The notes beneath the pieces are model-generated. The model was given only the letters and a program-made list of their open reading frames with translations. It made no database searches and was not told where the DNA came from. Both the position numbers and the translations under genes were made by a program. From JBBDXA01 sp040902585 (lineage in GTDB: Bacteria; Planctomycetota; Phycisphaerae; Phycisphaerales; Phycisphaeraceae), in assembly GCA_040902585.1 (NCBI GenBank), contig JBBDXA010000125.1, positions 1-28,931 of the forward strand: a stretch of 28,931 bases of DNA, written 5' to 3'. This document shows, one piece after another, positions 1-7,782 of this stretch (positions are counted from its first letter, which is position 1; every line of letters starts with the position of its first letter).

Positions 1-29
1 GGGGCTTGGACACGACCTACCGCCGTTCA

Positions 30-49
30 CCCCGGACTCACGTCCGGGG
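30..49. repeat. Short perfect hairpin downstream of the zinc-ribbon gene
   Basis: The arms CCCCGGAC and GTCCGGGG are perfectly complementary around the loop TCAC. It lies about 80 bases past the stop of the minus-strand zinc-ribbon gene, so it could stop transcription, but no T-run follows on either strand. A dispersed palindromic repeat is equally likely. Nothing else is recognisable in bases 1-128. Confidence 0.5.
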
Positions 50-128
50 CTACGCGGATGCCGCCGCGTCGCGGCTGAAACCCGTTGCATTCGAACACTC
101 CCGGAAGTTTTGGCCGACACGCGCGCGG

Positions 129-2462
129 CTACTGTCGTTGTGGAACGCGAAACGAAGGAGGCTTGCCCTTCTTCACGTCATCGGCGTCGACCACATCAAG
201 CATGCGTTCAGCAATCCGCAGGCCGAGTTCAGGCGTGTCCTTCGAATTGACCTTCAGCAAGGTGAAGGCGGCATCGAGCTTTCCATTGTTGATGCTGTGA
301 CGTATGAACACAGCGGGAGTAAAAGCCCCTCGAACGATCGCCTCGGCGGCAAGCTGGTCCTTACCCGCGTCCAGAAGGTCATACACCTGACCATGGGTCG
401 CGACGCCGGTCCAGTTCGATTGCTTGCATTTGGCGAGAAGTTCGCTGTACTCGTCGTAGCGCCTGGCCCGCACGAGCCCGGTGGCGATGACGTCAAGCTG
501 GGCCGGCTTGAGCGTTGCTTTAATGGCTGCCCTTGCATGGGCCAGAAGCAAGTCCATCCCCAGTTCCTTCTGGCCGAACTCGGCCCACAGGCATGCGGTG
601 TACAGGGGCAGCCTCGACAGCTCACTGTCGATGTCGCGCACCAGATTCTGCCGGCGCTGTCTTTCGGCAGGGTCTCGGATAGAGGGAAGCATCTTTCGGC
701 TGTTTGACGCCTTCTCCTGGAGTTCTTTCACGATCTCATCGATCGGCTTGTATTGACGCTGAATCATCGCCTCCCACACGTGCGCTCTGGCGGCGCCAAG
801 GTGTGTGATGGCCTTGCGCAATTCCGTCAGATCGCCTCCGCGCCGGTGCTGCATGACTCGCCGTACAACATTCTCCACTTGTATCGGCGAAAGGGCGCCT
901 TGCGGCATTCTTTCCATCCATCGCAGCGCGTCGGTTATTAGGCCGGCGCGAGACCTGTACTCGATCAGCAGCATCACCGGCAATTGCTCGAGACCGACGA
1001 CGGGATCGGGCTTCGATCCCCACTGGCGATAGAACTCATTCTCTACAAACTCGAGGTTACCCAGTTCGCAGGCGGCTTTCAGAGCGCCGCCATAACTGTG
1101 AATCTCTTCGCTCAAATTGACAAACGTGTAAATCTCGTCCCGTTGCCGGAACTGCATCGACGTCAACAGTGCTTTGCGAACATCGAGAAATCCGGCAAGG
1201 CGATGCCCCTCCCCAAGTCCTTCAACGCGTTTGACCACCGCAGACAAATCCAGCTTCCAGGCATCCCCGCTCTCTATCGTAAAGGCTGCTTTGGGTAAAT
1301 CCTTTATGGAAGGAAGCGCGTTGATCACTTCCTCGCTACGTGCGACCGTGGCCCGCGCGCCGTCGTAGTCTCCCACAATCAATTGCGTCAGAAGAATCCG
1401 CTTGAAGCCGCTCATTCCTCTGTCCTCATTCGCCGTGACCGCAGCTTGTGCGAGCGCCGTCGCGATGGACTCGCGGTAGCCCTCGTGATCGTTGGCAATC
1501 CTTCGCGCCAATGCGAGGACATTGACGTCACGAGCGAGAGTCACTGCCGACACGCCTTCATGCTGCTTGCGAGCGAAGTTGTACGCCGCGCCCTGAATCA
1601 GCGTTTCATACCCGTCGCCATCGCCCATTCGCGCGAGCAGTCCCGCAGCCATGGCGGCGTTCGCCACGTCTCCCTGGTTGTCCACGATATTCTGAAGCAC
1701 ATACGCAATGATCTCTCGCGGCCTCGAGGCCTGCGGGGTAAAAGTCTGCTTCGACGCCGGCATCACCCAATCCACCACCGGCCCTTGTGCAGGCGGCACA
1801 AAGAGCGGCGGCTTGGGCGGCTGCGGCGGCTCGGGTGTGATCGGCTCAGGATTCGTCCCCGGCGTCAAGGGCGGCACTGTCGGTGCGCCGCGATCCTTGT
1901 TCGGATCAGGCGCGTTCGTTGGCCCCGTCGCCAGGCCGGTGCCTGTCGGCGGAACGTTCTTCGGCGTGACTGGACTAGGCGCGGGTGTGCCCCCGCCACC
2001 GAAGGGATTGAGGATGACGAGCAACAGGATCAACGCGGCTGCCGACCCGCCGCCGATCGCCCAGACTTTCCACTTCGCATTGGCGGGCGCGGCAGTTTCA
2101 TCGCCTTTGTCGGCGAGCACGGGTTGAACCTTCGCCCCGGTCTTCAGGTTTGTTCCGCACTGGATGCAGATGGCCGCGCCCGGTGAAACGGTTGCCTTGC
2201 AGGAAGGGCAGGTCTTGGCGGCAGCTTTGGCGGGCTTGTCCTGGGCGCGGGAGGCGGCGCGCTGGGAGTCGGCCTTGGTGCTGCGGGCGGCCGCTTCGTC
2301 GAGCATGTCGAGCATGAAACCGCCGTCGTCCTTGGCACTGGCGGCCGCGGGCACCTGAATCGCCGCGCCGCAGCCGCACTTGACGCGCTTGCCGGCCATC
2401 TCGGGTTTGACGCGGTATTTCTTGCCGCAGGACGGACAGACAATGGAATCGGACGCAGCCAT
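129..2462 (-). CDS. Zinc-ribbon, membrane-anchored protein with Pro-rich linker and helical C-terminal region
   Basis: The protein has 777 residues. A zinc-ribbon-like finger occupies the N-terminus (Cys9, Cys12, Cys29, Cys31; CPSCGKKYRV), and a second CxxC pair set follows (Cys85, Cys88, Cys99, Cys102). One hydrophobic segment at about 134-152 precedes a Pro/Thr/Gly-rich linker at about 155-235. The remaining roughly 500 residues are Ala/Leu-rich and predicted helical, resembling TPR or HEAT-type solenoids without a clear repeat consensus. The likely topology is zinc fingers in the cytoplasm and the solenoid outside the membrane. ATG 2462 was chosen because AAAGGG lies 8 bases upstream and the open frame beyond it runs through a dispersed repeat. 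No enzymatic function is assignable. The architecture is common in Planctomycetota, and the role may be scaffolding. Confidence 0.85.
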   Translation of the reverse strand: MAASDSIVCPSCGKKYRVKPEMAGKRVKCGCGAAIQVPAAASAKDDGGFMLDMLDEAAARSTKADSQRAASRAQDKPAKAAAKTCPSCKATVSPGAAICIQCGTNLKTGAKVQPVLADKGDETAAPANAKWKVWAIGGGSAAALILLLVILNPFGGGGTPAPSPVTPKNVPPTGTGLATGPTNAPDPNKDRGAPTVPPLTPGTNPEPITPEPPQPPKPPLFVPPAQGPVVDWVMPASKQTFTPQASRPREIIAYVLQNIVDNQGDVANAAMAAGLLARMGDGDGYETLIQGAAYNFARKQHEGVSAVTLARDVNVLALARRIANDHEGYRESIATALAQAAVTANEDRGMSGFKRILLTQLIVGDYDGARATVARSEEVINALPSIKDLPKAAFTIESGDAWKLDLSAVVKRVEGLGEGHRLAGFLDVRKALLTSMQFRQRDEIYTFVNLSEEIHSYGGALKAACELGNLEFVENEFYRQWGSKPDPVVGLEQLPVMLLIEYRSRAGLITDALRWMERMPQGALSPIQVENVVRRVMQHRRGGDLTELRKAITHLGAARAHVWEAMIQRQYKPIDEIVKELQEKASNSRKMLPSIRDPAERQRRQNLVRDIDSELSRLPLYTACLWAEFGQKELGMDLLLAHARAAIKATLKPAQLDVIATGLVRARRYDEYSELLAKCKQSNWTGVATHGQVYDLLDAGKDQLAAEAIVRGAFTPAVFIRHSINNGKLDAAFTLLKVNSKDTPELGLRIAERMLDVVDADDVKKGKPPSFRVPQRQ

Positions 2463-2528
2463 CACGAATGCCCTTTCAGTGTAAATTCCTTTGCGGTTCC
2501 CTGGCGAGAACTGCGTCGTCTGCTCCTG

Positions 2529-2555
2529 GCATGATGCCTTCACAAGGCAACATGC
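2529..2555. promoter_or_regulatory. Interrupted hairpin in the leader of the zinc-ribbon gene
   Basis: GCAT and GCCTT pair with AAGGC and ATGC around the loop CAC, with symmetric GAT/AAC internal mismatches. It lies about 70 bases upstream of the start codon at 2462. It could be an operator or an RNA hairpin. No similar copy was noticed elsewhere in the window, so it does not look like a dispersed repeat. Confidence 0.25.
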
Positions 2556-2662
2556 TAACAGTCGGTCTACGGGCTGAAAAGGGCCGCCTGAGCCGGGGAA
2601 ACACTGCGCGGATGGGCGGTGCGACGGTGGGCGTGGGAGGTTGTGGGAAGTCGTGCGCGAAT

Positions 2663-2688
2663 AGCACCACCCTATCGGGATGGTGCTC
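2663..2688. repeat. R2 hairpin repeat, solo copy overlapping a gene end
   Basis: This is a 26-bp element with outer arms AGCACCA/TGGTGCT, inner arms CCC/GGG, one bulged A and the loop TATC. It matches the copies at 14365-14390 and 16975-17000 except in the loop. Read on the minus strand it forms the last codons and the TAG stop of the hydrolase gene. Confidence 0.85.
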
Positions 2689-3538
2689 CCGCGGCGAGGA
2701 GTGCCCACCACTGGCTGATGCGCGTCAGGTGCAGCATGTGGCCGCTCTCGCCGACGCCGGCGCAGCCGATGACCTGAAAGCTGCCTTTGCCCGCGCGGCT
2801 GGTGATGTGCGTGCCATCTTTCCTCATCTCATCCGCTTCCTCGCGCTTCAGCTTCAGGTGCTGGATCAAGTCCTCGGCACACTCGCGCGTGCTGGCGTAA
2901 CTGGGCGTCTTCTCCTGCGAGTGGGTCACGATGAAGGTCTTCTTCCCTTCTGCCGCGAGCTCGGCGAAGCGGCGGAAGTCTTTCATGTTGTCCGGGCTGA
3001 CCTGACGCTTCGTCGCATCATCATTCACGAAGCCCGCGTAGATCGAGTCGGCTGCGAGGATCGTGTCGATGCGGTCGAACCATTTCTTATCCTTGAGCAG
3101 TTCGCGGATCGACGCCCAGCCGGCGCTGAAGCAGCTCGTGCGCAGCTTGTCCCAGTCGCCGTCGGCGGTGAGCACGCCTTCCTTGCGGGCGGCGTTGCGG
3201 GCTTCGTCGAGTATTTCTTCGAGAAGATTGGGGTTGTCGATGAAGGGTTTGGAGTAGATCTTCGACAGGCCGTTCCAGTGGATGACCAGGAGCACACCAT
3301 CGAGCTTCGCGTCGAGGAAGGATTTCGCGAGGGCATCGGCGCCGCCTTTGAAGTGGACGAGGAGGTTGAGCTTGTTCGCGGCCTTGGGTGCGCCGGCGGG
3401 GATGATGAGGTGCGCGGGGGCGGATTTGAGTGCGACTTTGCGGTACATGGGTGGGTCCGCGGCGAAGGCGGGTGATGCGGAGAGGAGAAGGGTCGCGACT
3501 ATACAGGTGATTAGAGCGGTGAGGCGGTGGGTTGTCAT
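2672..3538 (-). CDS. Secreted alpha/beta-hydrolase-like protein
   Basis: The protein has 288 residues with an N-terminal signal peptide (hydrophobic 8-22, cleavage probably after Ala-Phe-Ala 26). A nucleophile-elbow-like stretch CFSAGWAS places Ser138 as candidate nucleophile. Asp164 (LAADSIYAGF) and His267 (GESGHMLH) fall in the right order for a Ser-Asp-His triad. The elbow is degenerate against the Gly-x-Ser-x-Gly consensus, so substrate and activity are uncertain. ATG 3538 is preceded by AAGGAG at 5 bases and gives the signal peptide; the frame is open upstream only through repeat DNA. The last residues GAPSR and the stop are encoded by an R2 repeat. It lies in a minus-strand run downstream of the PPK2 gene but is separated by 106 bases full of repeats, so co-transcription is not certain. 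Confidence 0.8.
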   Translation of the reverse strand: MTTHRLTALITCIVATLLLSASPAFAADPPMYRKVALKSAPAHLIIPAGAPKAANKLNLLVHFKGGADALAKSFLDAKLDGVLLVIHWNGLSKIYSKPFIDNPNLLEEILDEARNAARKEGVLTADGDWDKLRTSCFSAGWASIRELLKDKKWFDRIDTILAADSIYAGFVNDDATKRQVSPDNMKDFRRFAELAAEGKKTFIVTHSQEKTPSYASTRECAEDLIQHLKLKREEADEMRKDGTHITSRAGKGSFQVIGCAGVGESGHMLHLTRISQWWALLAAGAPSR

Positions 3539-3562
3539 GGCGGCTCCTTGAATCTGTGCGCT

Positions 3563-3600
3563 CGACCCTCCCCAGCCCCTCCCTAAAAGGGAGGGGAGTT
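3563..3600. repeat. R1 C/G-rich inverted repeat, intergenic copy
   Basis: CCCCTCCC and GGGAGGGG arms (read on the complementary strand) flank a short loop, followed by the TGGGGAGGGTCG-type tail. It is almost identical to three copies inside hisC. It lies in the leader of the hydrolase gene, 25 bases from its start codon. Confidence 0.85.
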
Positions 3601-3601
3601 C

Positions 3602-3641
3602 GATCCTCAATCCGCAATCCCCGATCCGCAATCCGCAATTC
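3602..3641. repeat. Degenerate tandem microrepeat
   Basis: About five imperfect units of ATCCGCA/ATCCCCG type lie directly against the R1 copy, between the PPK2 stop and the hydrolase gene. It is non-coding, and together with R1 it fills the whole spacer. Confidence 0.6.
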
Positions 3642-3644
3642 CAT

Positions 3645-4445
3645 TCATTCGATCACGATCGACCTGGGATCGAAGGCAGGATCAGGATACTTCATGTCGA
3701 GCGATTCGAGTGTCGCGACCATGATGCGAGCGACAAGCAGATCGCGGAACCAGCGTTTTTCTGCGGGGATCACGTACCACGGGGCGTGCTTCGTCGAGCA
3801 GCGCTCCAGCACATCGTCGTAGGCGGCCATGTAGTCGTCCCACACGGCCCGCTCCTTCAGATCATCCGGGTTGAACTTCCAATGTTTGTCCGCGTTGTCC
3901 AGCCGGCGTTGCAACCGTTCCTTCTGGTAGCCCTTGGAAATGTGCAGGTAGAACTTCACGATCGTGGTGCCTTCATCCGCGAGCATCTTCTCGAAGGCGT
4001 TGATGTGGTCGTACCTGGCCTTCCACACTTCCTTCGGGACCAGGTTCTTCACGCGCACGACGAGCACATCTTCGTAATGCGAACGGTTGAAGATATGAAT
4101 GAAACCCTTGGCCGGCGTGCGCTGATGGACGCGCCAGAGAAAGTCATGATCGCGTTCCTCCTGCGAGGGAGCTTTGAAGCTGAGGGCGTGACAGGCGAGT
4201 TGATCCAGCGGGGAGAAAACGCTGCGGATGGTGCTGTCCTTGCCGGCCGTGTCCATGGCTTGGAGCACGACGAGCAGGCTGTGCTTTTTCTGGGCGTAAA
4301 GAATTTCCTGGAGATCGACCAGTCGCTTGCTGAGCTGTTTGAATTCCTTCTCGGCGTCGTCCCTGTTCAGGCCGGCGTCGTCGTTGGATGGGATGTCGCC
4401 AAGGCGGAGTTTGGAGCCGGGTTGGATGCGGTAGGTTTCGTGCAT
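3645..4445 (-). CDS. PPK2-family polyphosphate:nucleotide phosphotransferase
   Basis: The protein has 266 residues, close to the usual length of single-domain PPK2 enzymes, which move phosphate between inorganic polyphosphate and nucleotides in the cytoplasm. A Walker A-like motif MDTAGKDST is at 64-72 and a Walker B-like FNRSHYEDVL at 119-128. The lid-region Arg/Lys cluster (KERLQRR) and HAPWYVIPAEKRWFRD at 220-235 are all typical of the family. The spacing matches the PPK2 subgroup annotated as polyphosphate:nucleotide phosphotransferase. The preferred direction (AMP/ADP phosphorylation or polyphosphate synthesis) cannot be read from sequence alone. ATG 4445 aligns with the usual N-terminus (YRIQPGSKLRL); no clear ribosome binding site is visible. 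It is flanked by repeats on both sides, so it is probably its own transcription unit. Confidence 0.95.
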   Translation of the reverse strand: MHETYRIQPGSKLRLGDIPSNDDAGLNRDDAEKEFKQLSKRLVDLQEILYAQKKHSLLVVLQAMDTAGKDSTIRSVFSPLDQLACHALSFKAPSQEERDHDFLWRVHQRTPAKGFIHIFNRSHYEDVLVVRVKNLVPKEVWKARYDHINAFEKMLADEGTTIVKFYLHISKGYQKERLQRRLDNADKHWKFNPDDLKERAVWDDYMAAYDDVLERCSTKHAPWYVIPAEKRWFRDLLVARIMVATLESLDMKYPDPAFDPRSIVIE

Positions 4446-4467
4446 GGGAGTTGAAGGCTGAATGGGT

Positions 4468-4569
4468 GCCACGGGTCGGCGAGGCTTGGCGAGCAGACCC
4501 GTGCGAATACTGCGTGAGTCACAGGTTGGCAGCACGGGTCTTCGTCGCCGAGCCTCCTCGACCCGTGGC
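4468..4569. repeat. R3 inverted-repeat pair
   Basis: The left arm is at 4468-4503 and the right arm at 4533-4569. Both read GCCACGGGTCG...GACCCGTG in opposite orientation, are about 75-80 percent identical, and have a 29-base spacer. Each arm is itself bounded by the inverted ends CACGGGTC/GACCCGTG and contains a GCGAGGCT core. It lies in the spacer between the PPK2 start and the aminotransferase stop. A second R3-like pair is at 7581-7673. Confidence 0.8.
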
Positions 4570-4589
4570 CCCCGAGCAAGGCAACAGCG

Positions 4590-5795
4590 TCAATCGCGCT
4601 TCAGGAGTTGCTCGCGCTGGATCATCACCTTCAGCGTCTGCGTCACCAGGTCCATGCTCATCGAATCCATCCGGTTGTAGAACGGTAGCGCGATGGTGCG
4701 CTGGCTGACGGATTCGGCGAGGGGAAAATCGCCCTTCTTGAAACCGAAAGCCTCGCGGAAATAAGGCTGAAGGTGGATGCAGGGGAAATAGTTGGCGGCG
4801 CCGACTTCGTGGCGGTGCATGCCCTGGATGATGCGGTCGCGCTCGGTCTGCCCGTAGCGGTCGCTCAGGCGGACGACGAAAACAAACCAGCTCATGTGGG
4901 CTGCGACATCAGGATCATCCGAAGGAATGTTGGGCAGCACGAGGTCTTCCCAGTCCATCAGTCTGCGGAAATATTCCGAAGCGACCTTGCGGCGGGCTTC
5001 GAGCATTTTGTCGAGCCGTTCGAATTGGGCGATGCCCAGGGCCGCGGCGATCTCGCTGAGGCGATAGTTGTACCCGAGTCGTTCGTGACTGAGCCAGGAG
5101 CCTGCCCTGTTGACCGCTGCTTCCGATGCACCGGCGATGTCTGAATCGGTCGTGAGCACACTGCGGCCCTGGTTGCGCATCGACCGGCAGGCCTGCGCGA
5201 GATGATCGTCATTGGTGACGATGCAGCCGCCTTCGCCGGTGGTCATCTGCTTGTTGGGATAGAAGCCGAAGACGGCACAGCGCCCGAAGGAGCCGATGGG
5301 TTTGCCTTTGTAGACGCCGCCGATGGCTTCGCAGGCGTCCTCAATGAGCGGGATCTCATGCTTGCGGGCGATCTGCACGTATTTGTCCATGTGGGTCGGG
5401 TTGCCGAAGACTTCGACGGCGAGAATGGCTTTGGTCTTGGGCGTGATCGCGGCTTCGACGCGTTTCGGGTCCATGTTCAGGCTGACGGGATCGATATCGA
5501 CGAAGACGGGTTTGGCGCCGACGTAGAGAATGCAGTTGGCGCTGGCGATGAAGCTGAAGGGCGTGGTGATGACCTCATCGCCGGGACCGATGCCCAGGGC
5601 CTGGAGGATCAGGTGCAGGGCCGCGGTACCGCTGCTGGTGGCGACGGCCTGGCTCTGGCCTGCGCGCTCGGCGAGCAGTTCCTCGAAGCGCGACTGCCGC
5701 GGGCCCATGCTGAGTCGGCCGCTGCGGAGCGCGTCGACCACGGCCTTGATGTCCTGTTCAGTGATGTCCGGCTGACTGAGGGGAATGACGCTCAT
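4590..5795 (-). CDS. DegT/DnrJ/EryC1/StrS-family sugar aminotransferase
   Basis: The protein has 401 residues. It is a PLP-dependent fold type I enzyme of the class that aminates nucleotide-linked keto sugars for surface polysaccharide or glycan synthesis. TSSGTAALHLIL at 54-65 binds the PLP phosphate region. EDACEAIGG places Asp153 against the pyridine nitrogen, and FGFYPNKQMTTGEGG carries the Schiff-base Lys182. The C-terminal half has the family motif NYFPCIHLQPYF. ATG 5795 begins SVIPLSQPDI, the normal family start; the upstream open frame is unrelated. No other nucleotide-sugar genes are nearby, so the exact substrate is unknown. The shift in neighbouring function suggests it is transcribed alone. 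Confidence 0.95.
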   Translation of the reverse strand: MSVIPLSQPDITEQDIKAVVDALRSGRLSMGPRQSRFEELLAERAGQSQAVATSSGTAALHLILQALGIGPGDEVITTPFSFIASANCILYVGAKPVFVDIDPVSLNMDPKRVEAAITPKTKAILAVEVFGNPTHMDKYVQIARKHEIPLIEDACEAIGGVYKGKPIGSFGRCAVFGFYPNKQMTTGEGGCIVTNDDHLAQACRSMRNQGRSVLTTDSDIAGASEAAVNRAGSWLSHERLGYNYRLSEIAAALGIAQFERLDKMLEARRKVASEYFRRLMDWEDLVLPNIPSDDPDVAAHMSWFVFVVRLSDRYGQTERDRIIQGMHRHEVGAANYFPCIHLQPYFREAFGFKKGDFPLAESVSQRTIALPFYNRMDSMSMDLVTQTLKVMIQREQLLKRD

Positions 5796-5935
5796 CGGGT
5801 TCTGCCTGTCGAGTCGGTGGCCTGTGCGAGGGTTGCCGCGAAGGTTGCTGCGTGTGGTGCGTCGCGTGAAAAGAAACCTGATCGCGGCTGACATGCCCCG
5901 GAACAGGTGCTCGCAAGGTCGGGATAAAAGTTGCG

Positions 5936-5979
5936 AAAAAAGAGAACGGGATCGAAGCGAAGCCGGTCGATTACCGGCT
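5936..5979 (-). terminator. Possible terminator after the HEAT-like gene
   Basis: AGCCGGT and ACCGGCT (5961-5979) form a 7-bp hairpin starting 11 bases past the stop of the minus-strand gene. A run of six T on the minus strand follows at 5941-5936. The T-run is about 20 bases from the stem, too far for a classical intrinsic terminator, so confidence is low. Confidence 0.3.
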
Positions 5980-5989
5980 GACGGATCGA

Positions 5990-7522
5990 TCAACGAGCGG
6001 TCGCCTTGGTGATGGCGACCTGCGTCTGCTTGGTGACTTTGAGGTACGCCCAAGCGGCCTGAATGCGGATGGTGTCAGGCACGCCCCCGCCGCCGCGCAC
6101 CAGCAGACTCAGTTCTTTGAGCTGCGCGGGATTGAGCGGCTGATCATTCTTGGCCAACAGGAAAAGCTTCAGGCTGTTGGCGCGGTGATCGATGAACGGC
6201 TTGTCGATGTTGGCGACCAGCTTGTGAGGCTCACCCTTGGTCGCGCGGACCAGCGCGAAGAGCGTACCTTGCAGGAGAGACTTGTGATCGTCCGGGTTAT
6301 TCAGAATGGTCTTGATCAGTTCCTCGGCGACCTTCGTATCCTTGTCGTAAAGGAGCTGGAGCGCGGTAACGGCTTCATCCAGCCGGCGCGATTTGGACTG
6401 TTCATCGGCACCGGCGTAGGCGTCGAAGGCGGCGCGGAGAATGTGTTGACGATCGGCCTCATCGGCGTACTGATGGGCGTAAGCGAGGGCCCAGGTATTG
6501 GCCAGCGGATGGCCGTGGGTGAGGAGCTTGACGAGGGCGGGCCCAACGCCTGACTTGGAAGCGACGGCCTTGCCCGCTTCGCCCATGGCTTTCATGAGCC
6601 CGTCGCTGCTGTCGATCATCGGCGCGAAGAGGTCAGGGCTGAGCCATTCACTCATGTTCAAAACGCTCAGGCCCAGGCGAATGCGGTCGGCTGCGTCCGT
6701 CGACGCGGCGAACTTCTGCTTCCACGTCACCACCGCCGACTTGCTCCCGAAACGCATGGCCGTGCGCAGCGCCAGGAGCATCACCTTCTCATCCGTCGAG
6801 GCGTCGGCTGCAACACTCGACGCCCACTCGGCGCACTTATCCATTTTGAATCGGAAGATGGTCTGAAGCATGAGGGCCCGCACCTGATCGCGGGCCGCGC
6901 CGGGGATATCGTTAACCGCCTTGAGCTGCGCGGGCCCTGCCGGATCGCCCAACTCCGTCAGCAGCAGACCGGCGACGGCCTTGCGCATGGGGAAATCACC
7001 TTCCAGCGCTTTCTTCACCAGTGCGACATCCTTGAACTCGCCCTTGCTCAGTAAATGAATCGCGACGATGAGCTTGGAGTCGATCTCCAGACCTTCCCAG
7101 CCGAGCATCTGCTTGGCGCTGGTGACGTCGAGCAGTTCCGAATCCAGGGCGGAGCTGAGCAGTTCCTGCTGAATGCGGCTGTCCTTGATCTCGGCGACGA
7201 GCGCGAGATTAAGCTTGCGGTCGGGCGTACACTCGGCAAGGCCGAGGATGCCGTGGATCTTCAGGATGGGATTGTCCGACACGCTCATGGCCTCGTAGAG
7301 CGGCTTGATCTGCGGGTCCTGGAGTTGGCGCAGGGCGCGGATGAGCTGGTTGTAAGCGCCCTGGCGGTCCGGCGTCATGGCTGAACGCAGCAGGTAGACC
7401 GCCGAGTCCACGGCCGGGTCCTGTTCTTGAGCGGCGGCATGGGCGGCGGGCCAGACCAGCGAAATCGCCAGAAGAGCCGCCAGCAGCGATCGATGCGAGC
7501 GATTGGGATGGTTCATTCCCAT
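5990..7522 (-). CDS. Secreted HEAT-like helical repeat protein
   Basis: The protein has 510 residues with a signal peptide (SLLAALLAISLVWPAAHAA, about residues 11-30), so it is exported. The mature part is made of Ala/Leu-rich helical pairs such as ILKIHGILGLAEC, MRKAVAGLLLTELGD and ARDQVRALMLQTIF, which resemble HEAT or Armadillo repeats. No catalytic motif is seen. It probably acts as a protein-binding solenoid at the cell surface or in the periplasm. Two starts are possible, ATG 7522 (MGMNH) and ATG 7516; neither has a good ribosome binding site, and both keep the signal peptide intact. The upstream open frame runs through an R3 repeat and was rejected. Its function is not recognised. Confidence 0.8.
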   Translation of the reverse strand: MGMNHPNRSHRSLLAALLAISLVWPAAHAAAQEQDPAVDSAVYLLRSAMTPDRQGAYNQLIRALRQLQDPQIKPLYEAMSVSDNPILKIHGILGLAECTPDRKLNLALVAEIKDSRIQQELLSSALDSELLDVTSAKQMLGWEGLEIDSKLIVAIHLLSKGEFKDVALVKKALEGDFPMRKAVAGLLLTELGDPAGPAQLKAVNDIPGAARDQVRALMLQTIFRFKMDKCAEWASSVAADASTDEKVMLLALRTAMRFGSKSAVVTWKQKFAASTDAADRIRLGLSVLNMSEWLSPDLFAPMIDSSDGLMKAMGEAGKAVASKSGVGPALVKLLTHGHPLANTWALAYAHQYADEADRQHILRAAFDAYAGADEQSKSRRLDEAVTALQLLYDKDTKVAEELIKTILNNPDDHKSLLQGTLFALVRATKGEPHKLVANIDKPFIDHRANSLKLFLLAKNDQPLNPAQLKELSLLVRGGGGVPDTIRIQAAWAYLKVTKQTQVAITKATAR

Positions 7523-7580
7523 AGTGTAAGCGGGAGCGACAGGACGGGAAAACATCGATTTCACCAATGTCGATTTCGCC

Positions 7581-7673
7581 AAGCCCGATGGCGAGGCTGG
7601 GCGAGCCGTCGGGGTAACGGCTGCACTTGACCGCGAGTACCCCGACGGCTCGGCGGACCTCGCAATGGGGCTT
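7581..7673. repeat. R3-like inverted-repeat pair upstream of hisC
   Basis: Arms at 7581-7616 and 7638-7673 are inverted copies, both reading AAGCCC...GAGCCGTCGGGGTA with a few mismatches. They flank a 21-base spacer. The GCGAGGCTGGGCGAGCC core is shared with 4468-4503. It lies in the divergent spacer between the HEAT-like gene and hisC. Confidence 0.8.
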
Positions 7674-7677
7674 GATG

Positions 7678-7723
7678 ACTCACGACCCACGACCCAGGAC
7701 CCAGGACCCAGGACTCAGGACTC
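7678..7723. repeat. Tandem 7-bp microrepeat (GACCCAG type)
   Basis: About six imperfect units of GACCCAG/GACTCAG/GACCCAC follow the R3-like pair. The stretch is non-coding and lies about 60 bases upstream of the hisC start. Confidence 0.7.
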
Positions 7724-7782
7724 CCGCCCCCACCCCTCCTACGATTGACGTCCTCCTCCGGCCTCGCGAACATACCCCGCCC

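Noticed and set aside
2468..3475. Plus-strand open frame of 335 codons
   Set aside because: It lies opposite the secreted hydrolase, whose signal peptide and ribosome binding site support the minus strand.
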